DNA of 64,000 nucleotides from Streptomyces bluensis. GTDB taxonomy: Bacteria; Actinomycetota; Actinomycetes; Streptomycetales; Streptomycetaceae. The notes below the pieces were generated by a model. It did no database searches. It saw only the letters and a program-made list of their open reading frames with translations, and had not been told where the DNA came from. Each line of letters begins with the position of its first letter. The stretch's first letter is position 1. Position numbers and translations under genes: made by a program. This document shows, piece after piece, positions 57,779-64,000 of this stretch. Location: contig NZ_BMVM01000017.1 of assembly GCF_014650715.1 (NCBI RefSeq), positions 62,001 to 126,000 on the forward strand. Reading direction: 5' to 3'.

Positions 57779-59899
57779 ATGCTCACTGGTGAGCCCCTGC
57801 CCGCCGTAGGGGACGTCCTGTCCGCTCTCGCGACCGGCCTGTGGCGCTCGGACATCGAGGCCGGGGTCGTCACTCTGGACGCCGAGGCCGCGCGGCTCCT
57901 CGGGCTGCCGCCGGAGCCGACGACGATCACCGAGGGCGGTATCCGCGCCCGCTTCCACCCGGAGGACTGGATCGAGGTCGACGGCGTCGTCCGGCTCGCC
58001 GTCACCGAGGGGACCATCGCCGAGGTCCGGATGCGGGTCATGGACGAGCGAGGACGAGTGGTGCGCCTCGTGCGCAGCCGCTCCAAGCCGATCGTCGACC
58101 CCGTCACCGGGAAGTACCAGCTGATCGGCACCCTCCAGGAGGTCTCCGAACCCCCTCCCGGCACCGCCGCCCGCACCCCCGTCACCGGCGACTGGCGCCG
58201 CTCACGCGAGGCGTTCCTGCTGGACGCCGGCCGTGCGCTGGCCGAGGCGCGCTCCACGGAGGAGGTGCTGCGGGTCGCGGCCGGGCTGTCCATGCCGGGC
58301 TTCTCGCCCGACGGCCTCGCCGTCTTCGGCGTGGAGGCCGACCGGCTCACCGTCATCGGGCACCACGGGCAGAAGCCGGGCGACGAGCGCCCCTTCACCC
58401 AGATATCGCTGGAGATGGACTACCCGGCCGCCGAGGTGGTGCGGACGGGCCGTGCCGTCTACATCTCCTCCCCCGAGGACTACAGGTCCCGCCACCCCGC
58501 CTCCTGGCCCCTCGCCGAGCCGTTCGGCCGCCACTCCTGGGCCTTCCTGCCGCTCACCGTCGCCGGCCGCACGATGGGCGCGTGGATGGCGGCCTTCACG
58601 TATCCGGTCTCCTTCACGCCCGACGAGCGCTCGGTCCTCACCACCGTGGCCCGCATGCTCGCCCAGGCCCTCTCCCGCGCGGGCACCGCCGAGACCGAGC
58701 GCGAGCTCACCGACGGGTTGCAGCGCTCGATGATGCCGACCCTGGGCCCGGAGATCCCCGGCATGAGCGTCGCCGCCCGCTACGTACCGACCGGCGGCGG
58801 CCTCCAGGTCGGCGGCGACTGGTACGACCTGATCCCGCTGCCGGGCGGCCGCTTCGCCCTCGTCATCGGCGACGTCCAGGGCCATGACGTGCGCGCGGCC
58901 GGCCTCATGGGCCAGCTCCGCATCGCGCTGCGCGCGTACGCCTCGGAGGGCCACCGCCCGGACGCGGTCCTCGCCCGCGTCTCCCGCTTCCTGTACGGGA
59001 TCACGTCCGACGAGGACAGCACCGACCTGCGCTTCGCGACCTGCCTCTACATCGAGGTCGATCCGGCGACCGGCACGCTGGAGATCGCTCGCGCCGGGCA
59101 CCCCGAACCGGCGGTGCGGATGTCCGACGGCACGGTCCTGACGCGGCACACGGCGGGCGGGCTCCCCCTCGGCATCGACCCGGACGCCGACTACCCGACG
59201 ACCCGGATCGCCCTGGAGCCCGGCGAGACCATGCTGATCTGCACGGACGGCCTGATCGAGACCGGCGGCCACGACCTGGACACCGGCTGGCACCGCATCC
59301 GCCGCATCCTGGAGTCGCACGAGGGCGACCTGGAGGCGCTGGCGGACGCCCTGGTCCAAGGCGTGCACGGCCCGTCCTCCCACCACACCCCCGGCCCGCT
59401 GGCCGACCGCCGCGAGGACGACATCGCGGTCCTGCTGCTGGGCCGGCAGGGCGAGGGCCACGGCGACACCGCCCCCGTACGGCCTTCCGTGCGCCGTACG
59501 GCCCTGACGGTCGCCCAGGACGGGCCCGACCAGGTCGCCGGTGCCCGCCGGCACGTGCGCGACTTCCTCCAGGACTGGGCCCGCGAGGACCAGGTCGACT
59601 CGGCCGTCCTGCTGGTCTCCGAGGTGGTCACCAACGTGCTGGTCCACACGGACGCGGACGCCCTCCTGATCGCCGAGGTCACCGAGGCCACCGACGGGCA
59701 GGAGCGGCGCCGGATACGGGTCGAGGTCACGGACGCCGGCGACGACCTCCCGCACAGGCGCCATCCCGGCGAACTCGCCTCCTTCGGGCGCGGGCTGATG
59801 CTGATCGAGCTGCTGGCGGACGCGTGGGGCGTGGACCCGCGGGGCAAGGGCAAGACCATCTGGTTCGAGCTGTACGAGGCCCCTGTGGACGCGCGGTAG
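57779..59899 (+). CDS. PAS-GAF-SpoIIE phosphatase with C-terminal HATPase domain, second copy
   Basis: The protein has 706 residues. A PAS-like domain at about 20-120 is followed by GAF (about 150-300), SpoIIE/PP2C (about 310-565: VGGDWYDLIPLPGGRFALVI, GDVQGHDVRAAGLMG, MLICTDGLIE, REDDIAVLLL) and an RsbW-type HATPase domain (about 590-700; VLLVSEVVTNVLVHT, FGRGLMLIELLADAWG). Metal-binding Asp residues are intact, in contrast to the relative at 21742. A phosphatase and a kinase-type domain in one chain can both switch an anti-sigma antagonist. The ATG has no strong Shine-Dalgarno (AAAGTGGGTCA). Confidence 0.9.
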   Translation: MLTGEPLPAVGDVLSALATGLWRSDIEAGVVTLDAEAARLLGLPPEPTTITEGGIRARFHPEDWIEVDGVVRLAVTEGTIAEVRMRVMDERGRVVRLVRSRSKPIVDPVTGKYQLIGTLQEVSEPPPGTAARTPVTGDWRRSREAFLLDAGRALAEARSTEEVLRVAAGLSMPGFSPDGLAVFGVEADRLTVIGHHGQKPGDERPFTQISLEMDYPAAEVVRTGRAVYISSPEDYRSRHPASWPLAEPFGRHSWAFLPLTVAGRTMGAWMAAFTYPVSFTPDERSVLTTVARMLAQALSRAGTAETERELTDGLQRSMMPTLGPEIPGMSVAARYVPTGGGLQVGGDWYDLIPLPGGRFALVIGDVQGHDVRAAGLMGQLRIALRAYASEGHRPDAVLARVSRFLYGITSDEDSTDLRFATCLYIEVDPATGTLEIARAGHPEPAVRMSDGTVLTRHTAGGLPLGIDPDADYPTTRIALEPGETMLICTDGLIETGGHDLDTGWHRIRRILESHEGDLEALADALVQGVHGPSSHHTPGPLADRREDDIAVLLLGRQGEGHGDTAPVRPSVRRTALTVAQDGPDQVAGARRHVRDFLQDWAREDQVDSAVLLVSEVVTNVLVHTDADALLIAEVTEATDGQERRRIRVEVTDAGDDLPHRRHPGELASFGRGLMLIELLADAWGVDPRGKGKTIWFELYEAPVDAR

Positions 59900-59932
59900 C
59901 GCCGTACGCGAACAGGCCCCGTGCGGATGCGC

Positions 59933-61117
59933 TCACGCCTCCTCCGCCCCGGTCTCACCCGCCCCAGCATCGCCCGCCTCGTCCTCGGCCTCGCCCGCCT
60001 CGTACCGCGTCCTCAGTTCGTGGACGACCCCGGAGGCGGCCGCGGTCAGCGGTACGGCGAGCAGCAGGCCGACGATCCCGGCGACGGACGCGCCCGCGGT
60101 GAGGGTGACCATGACGACGGCCGGGTGCATCTGGACCGTACGGCTCTGGACCATCGGCTGGAGGACGTGCCCCTCCAGGGCCTGCACGGCGACGATGACC
60201 CCGAGCGCCCAGAGCGCGATGACGAACCCGCGGTCGGCGAGCGCGACGAGCACGGCCACGGCACCGGAGAGGAAGGCGCCGAGATACGGGATGTACGCGC
60301 CCACGAAGACCAGCGCGCCCAGCCCGACGGCACCCGGGACCCTGAGGATGAGCAGCCCCGCGGTGACGCAGACGGAGTCGATCAGGGCGATGAAGGTGGT
60401 CCCGCGCATGAAACCCTCGACGGCGTGGAAGGCCCGCCGCGCCATGGCCTCCAGGGTGTCGGCGGTGCCGGCGGGGGCCACGGCGCGCAGGGCGTCCCCG
60501 GCCCGGTGGAAATCCCGGAGGAAGAAGAAGACGAGCAGCAGCGCCAGCACCGCCATGGCGATCGCCTCGCCGACGACGCTGACTCCGCTGAGCACCCCGG
60601 AGGCGGCCGTCCCCCCGAACCTGCCCAGCAGCTTCGGGGCGTTGGTGGCCACGTCCTCCAACGAGCTACCGGCCGGCCCGAAGCGCGCGCTCAGGGAGCG
60701 TGCCGCCTCCCTGAGCGAGTGGACGATCTGGTCACCGGAGTCGACGATCGCGGCGACGACGATGTAGACGGCCCCGCCGACCACGGCCACGACGGCGACA
60801 CAGGTGACCGCCGCCGCGATCGACCGGTGGACCCCCGCGCCGACGAGGCGCCGGTGCATCGGCCGCAGCAACGCGGTCCCGAGCAGCGCCAGCAGCACCG
60901 GCACCACGGCCGTACGGAACTCGACGCAGAGCCGGATCCCGACATAGACGACCCCGGCGACGAGCAGGACGACGGCACACCATGCGGCAAGGCGGCGGAC
61001 GGGGTCGGGGAGCAGGGGCCCGGGGCCCGGGCCCAGCGGCTTGGTGTCCTGCACGCCTCCAGCCGAACACGACCGACCGGACCTGTCGTGCGCGACCGGC
61101 CCACCCGGGTGACACAC
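59933..61117 (-). CDS. AI-2E-family membrane transporter
   Basis: The protein has 394 residues from a GTG at 61117, favoured by GGGGAG seven bases before it; a GTG at 61054 has a ribosome-binding site too close. It has about eight membrane helices with the AI-2E pattern: two N-terminal helices, a long helical insert (SGDQIVHSLREAARSLSARF), FFFLRDFHRAGD, GFMRGTTFIALIDSVCVTAG and the signature VGAYIPYLGAFLSG. The last stretch is Glu/Ala-rich (GEAEDEAGDAGAG). Family members were linked to AI-2 export but several move ions (Na+/H+). The substrate here is unknown. Confidence 0.9.
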   Translation of the reverse strand: MCHPGGPVAHDRSGRSCSAGGVQDTKPLGPGPGPLLPDPVRRLAAWCAVVLLVAGVVYVGIRLCVEFRTAVVPVLLALLGTALLRPMHRRLVGAGVHRSIAAAVTCVAVVAVVGGAVYIVVAAIVDSGDQIVHSLREAARSLSARFGPAGSSLEDVATNAPKLLGRFGGTAASGVLSGVSVVGEAIAMAVLALLLVFFFLRDFHRAGDALRAVAPAGTADTLEAMARRAFHAVEGFMRGTTFIALIDSVCVTAGLLILRVPGAVGLGALVFVGAYIPYLGAFLSGAVAVLVALADRGFVIALWALGVIVAVQALEGHVLQPMVQSRTVQMHPAVVMVTLTAGASVAGIVGLLLAVPLTAAASGVVHELRTRYEAGEAEDEAGDAGAGETGAEEA

Positions 61118-61180
61118 GGACCGCTCCCCTCCCCGAAGAACGGTCTGCGTTCAACGGTCTGCGTTCAACGGTGCGGCGAC

Positions 61181-63994
61181 TCACGGACCGGTGTGCACGT
61201 AGGCCGCCCAGAGCAGGGGGTCGTCGTTCTGCTGCCGGATACGGCGGACGGCCGTATGCAGGGCGAACGCGGAACGGGCGGGGTCGAGACGGTCGGGGGC
61301 GTCGGGGCGGCGGAGTTCGCTGTAGAAGCGCGCGGCCAGTTCCTGGGCCGTCATGTCCTCGGCCATCCACTGGGCGGCCACGACATGGGTGAAGCCGGCC
61401 AGTTGCAGGGCTCCCGCGAGGTGCAGGGCCTCATCGGGCAGCCCAGCCGTGCCGCGGGCCGTCTCGCAGGCCGACAGGAAGGCCAGGTCGGCGGCGTCGA
61501 GCCGGAGGCGGGCGATGTCCTCGACGGTGAGGAGGGCGGGCTGCTGGTCTCCGTGGCAGAACAGCCCGCTCCTGGCCGGGCGGGCCGGATCGTGGCGGGC
61601 GTGGCCCGCGAAATGCAGACAGGAGTGGTTCGGCAGGGCCCTGCGGACGGCACGCCGGTCGGCCGTGGGCCCGGCCAGCAGCTTCCGCTCCTTCACCTGC
61701 GTGACCAGCCGCAGGGCCTCCTTGCGGGCGAACGGCAGCGGCTGGAGGCCCGGCACGCTCGCCTGGTCGACGATCAGGACACCACCGGCCGTACGCTCCC
61801 CGGCGTCCCGGTCGTCCCGGTCGTCCCGGTCGTCCCGGTCATCCCGTTCGTCCTGCCGTCGCCGCGCCTGTGCCAGGGACCGCAGCGTCGTGGTGTACGA
61901 GCAGACGTACCGCTCCGGAAGCTCTCCGGCGGCGTGCAGCGGGAGGAGTGCGAGCAGGCCGGTGGGGCACCACCACAGCCGGCCTGGTTCCAGGCGCTTG
62001 GCGGGTCCCAGTCCGGCCAGGACCGGTTCTACGACCGTCTCCCGCAGCCACTCCAGGGTGTCCCGGAGCGCGCGGCCGGCCTCGTCCGGGGACCGGCTCG
62101 CCGAGGAGAGCGCGGCGAGCAGCGCCTCCGTCCGCTCCTTGAGTCCGCCGGGCCCCTCAAGGCTCAGACCGGGCAGCGGTACGGTCCGCAGTGCGCCCCG
62201 GGTGACGACGAGCGCGTCACAGCGCAGAAAGCTCGTGTTGACGACGACCACGGTCCCGTCACCGGCCGCCTCGCGCAGTTCCTCGGGAGAGGGCGGCCGC
62301 AGGAGGTCGTCGAGCCCGAGCAGGCGGTACGCGTCGCGGGTCAGCTCGTCCAGCTCGGCGGCCAGTTCGCGGTGCCGGTGGGCCTCGGCCCGCTGCTCGC
62401 GGACGGGTGCCGTCGGGTCGGTGAGGGAGGAGTCCGCCGAGTGGAGGACGGAGCGGATCTCCGCGATGCGGTGGGCCAGTCGCGGTTCCTGCTCCTCCAG
62501 CGCCGTCAGGTCGAAGCGGGAGTCCACCGCCTGGGCCAGGAGCACCCCGCGGCCCTGCTCCAGCAGGTGCAGCGCCGTATCCGGCCGGCCCGCGGAGAGG
62601 GCGGCGGCCGCCGCGTCGCAGGCGATGCTGTCCGAGACGGCCAGCCCGCTGATGCGGTCCTCCAGCTCCAGGCCGTGCCAGGCCATCAGCGGAAGCTGGG
62701 CGACCGCCACCTGGTAGGCGTCGACGGCCTGCGCCCAGTCCTCCAGCAGGGCGGCCCGCAGTCCCCAGTGCGCGGCGGCGGAGAACCGCACCTTGGCCGG
62801 CACGCCCTCGACACCCGCCGCCTCCCGGAACAAGGCGCACGCCTTCTCCAGGTCACGGTGACTGCTCCCCTGTACGGCCGCGAAGGAGTGCGCCGTTGCC
62901 AGGGTGATGAGGAAGGACACGCGACGCACGTCGTCGTCGGGGATCACCCGCAGCGCCGCTTCCGCCGCTTCGATCGCCCCGTCCAGATCGGTTGCGGACA
63001 GCGTCAGGTCGTACCGGGTGAGGAAGGCCCAGGAGAGTACGAGCAGGGCTCTGCCCCGGACCGGATGACCGTCCGGGGTGGTGTCGGCGGCCTCCTGGCA
63101 GCAGCGGACGGCCTCGTCCGCGTCACCCCGCCGCTCCAGCCGCCCACAGCGGTCCAGGAGGACCAGGGCCAGATTCGACAGCGCCACGAACCGCCGCGCA
63201 TGCCCCTGCGGGTACGCGTGCACGGCCACCCGACCGGCGTCGACCGCCTCGTCCAACTCCTCGATCGCCTGCGTGCGTTCGTACCGGTCGGCGAGCGCCA
63301 GACAGAGGCTGACAGCCGCCTCACCCGCGCCCTCGCTGCCGGGGGCCACCGCCCCCACGGCCTCCCGCAGCACCTCGACGGCCTCGTCCAGGTCGGCGAA
63401 CGCGCCCGCCCGCTCGTACCTCCTGCGCAGCACCACGCCCAGGCTCGTCAGCAGGACAGCCCGGTCGTACGGCGGTGTCCCCGGCGGTACGGCGGCGACG
63501 GCCTCCCGGCCCACCCGCACCGCCTCCTCCAGGTCCGCCACCGTGTTCAGCCGGAGGTACCGGGAGGTCAGGGCGGTGCAGAGATGCGCACGCCACAGCG
63601 CGCGCTCCGGATGACCGGGCGGCAGGGCTTCCACGGCCTGCCCGGTCAGGTCCACCGCCCGGTGCAGATCGGACACGCTGTCGAGGTGTTCGGCCCGCTG
63701 CCGCAGCGCCATACCGAGCGCGGAGAGCGCCTTCGCCGACTCCGGGCCCCCGGCCTCGGCCGCGATCGCCACGGCCTCCTCCAGACGCCGGACCGCCTCG
63801 TCCAGCAGCGCGGCGTCGCCGCGGCGCTCGTACAGCAGACCGAGGACGCGGCCGAGGTTGAACAGCACCGGCAGCGCCTGCGCTCCCGCGAGGACCCGCA
63901 GGTCCGCCGCCTCCCGGAGGACGGCGGCGGACCGGTCCAGCGCTTCGGACGGGTCGGCGGCCCCGGTATGCCAGAGACGGATGGCCCGTGTCAT
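61181..63994 (-). CDS. TPR-CHAT protein (caspase-like peptidase), start possibly beyond the window
   Basis: At least 937 residues from the ATG at 63994; the frame is open to the window edge and no ribosome-binding site is seen, so the true start may lie outside. Residues 1-500 are TPR-like helical repeats (ALDRSAAVLREAADLRVLAG, ALSALGMALRQRAEHLDSVS). The CHAT domain fills the C-terminal third; the catalytic-type His is in LHFAGHARHD (near 793) and the Cys in FLSACETARG (near 843). A DDRDDRDDRD repeat from a 9-base DNA repeat (about 61805-61850) sits before it. CHAT proteases are caspase/separase-like and can act in immune or cell-death responses; no partner gene is visible. Confidence 0.88.
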   Translation of the reverse strand: MTRAIRLWHTGAADPSEALDRSAAVLREAADLRVLAGAQALPVLFNLGRVLGLLYERRGDAALLDEAVRRLEEAVAIAAEAGGPESAKALSALGMALRQRAEHLDSVSDLHRAVDLTGQAVEALPPGHPERALWRAHLCTALTSRYLRLNTVADLEEAVRVGREAVAAVPPGTPPYDRAVLLTSLGVVLRRRYERAGAFADLDEAVEVLREAVGAVAPGSEGAGEAAVSLCLALADRYERTQAIEELDEAVDAGRVAVHAYPQGHARRFVALSNLALVLLDRCGRLERRGDADEAVRCCQEAADTTPDGHPVRGRALLVLSWAFLTRYDLTLSATDLDGAIEAAEAALRVIPDDDVRRVSFLITLATAHSFAAVQGSSHRDLEKACALFREAAGVEGVPAKVRFSAAAHWGLRAALLEDWAQAVDAYQVAVAQLPLMAWHGLELEDRISGLAVSDSIACDAAAAALSAGRPDTALHLLEQGRGVLLAQAVDSRFDLTALEEQEPRLAHRIAEIRSVLHSADSSLTDPTAPVREQRAEAHRHRELAAELDELTRDAYRLLGLDDLLRPPSPEELREAAGDGTVVVVNTSFLRCDALVVTRGALRTVPLPGLSLEGPGGLKERTEALLAALSSASRSPDEAGRALRDTLEWLRETVVEPVLAGLGPAKRLEPGRLWWCPTGLLALLPLHAAGELPERYVCSYTTTLRSLAQARRRQDERDDRDDRDDRDDRDAGERTAGGVLIVDQASVPGLQPLPFARKEALRLVTQVKERKLLAGPTADRRAVRRALPNHSCLHFAGHARHDPARPARSGLFCHGDQQPALLTVEDIARLRLDAADLAFLSACETARGTAGLPDEALHLAGALQLAGFTHVVAAQWMAEDMTAQELAARFYSELRRPDAPDRLDPARSAFALHTAVRRIRQQNDDPLLWAAYVHTGP

Positions 63995-64000
63995 ATAGGT

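Overview
The window is high-GC actinobacterial DNA and almost certainly comes from a Streptomyces chromosome. Starts are often GTG or TTG, and the gene families are Streptomyces favourites: an SCO2400-type zinc ribbon, XRE-DUF5753/DUF397 modules, SpoIIE-type phosphatases, snapalysin with a LysR activator, a SigE-type sigma factor and an Erm methyltransferase. metG and aspS lie about 10 kb apart, and a near-consensus ParB site sits inside aspS. This fits a core-chromosome position on the oriC side rather than a chromosome arm. I see no rRNA, tRNA, CRISPR array, insertion sequence or complete biosynthetic gene cluster.

Region 1 (1-8.2 kb): a partial secreted lysyl-oxidase-like gene, a zinc-ribbon membrane protein, a secreted serine hydrolase, a 3-hydroxyisobutyrate-dehydrogenase-type enzyme, a DUF6247 gene coupled to a frameshifted RelE-like toxin, and a divergent ATP-binding / XRE-DUF5753 / DUF397 module. 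Region 2 (7-15.3 kb): a LacI regulator with a secreted GH84-type glycosidase fused to a YVTN propeller, then an EmrB-like exporter and a YceI protein that both carry carboxypeptidase-regulatory-like domains. Strong hairpins and a palindrome over a promoter separate them. Region 3 (15.3-25.6 kb): a double alpha/beta hydrolase with a MerR regulator, secreted metalloprotease and lipoproteins, an NTF2-fold gene between two AT-rich palindromes, a CooC-like ATPase, a PAS/GAF/SpoIIE/HATPase phosphatase, and an Erm methyltransferase with a likely 13-residue arrest-leader peptide upstream.

Region 4 (25.6-39.8 kb): an Rpn-like nuclease-family gene (paralogue at 52.6 kb with the same promoter element), a SigE-type sigma factor coupled to a membrane protein with a degenerate L,D-transpeptidase domain, an XRE-TPR regulator divergent from an unlisted 33-residue secreted-type peptide, an Uma2 nuclease, an orphan catalytically intact proteasome beta paralogue, a membrane SpoIIE phosphatase, small membrane proteins and the snpA/LysR pair.

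Region 5 (39.8-64 kb): PhoX with a PHO box, a VWA protein, metG, a PH-domain protein, a Ser/Thr kinase with a PQQ-like propeller, an Lrp/methyltransferase pair, a second XRE-DUF5753 module (two DUF397 genes and an ATPase), the second Rpn-like gene, an ACS-family MFS transporter with a clear promoter and operator, aspS with the parS-like site, a 700-bp gene-free repeat region, a second PAS/GAF/SpoIIE phosphatase, an AI-2E-family membrane protein and a TPR-CHAT protease.

The main theme is regulation and cell-surface signalling. Five stand-out signals are the Erm leader, the XRE-TPR/small-peptide pair, the twin Rpn-like genes with a covarying hairpin and leaderless starts, the orphan PrcB paralogue, and the degenerate LDT partner of the sigma factor. 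All functional statements are homology or motif inferences read by eye; no search was run.
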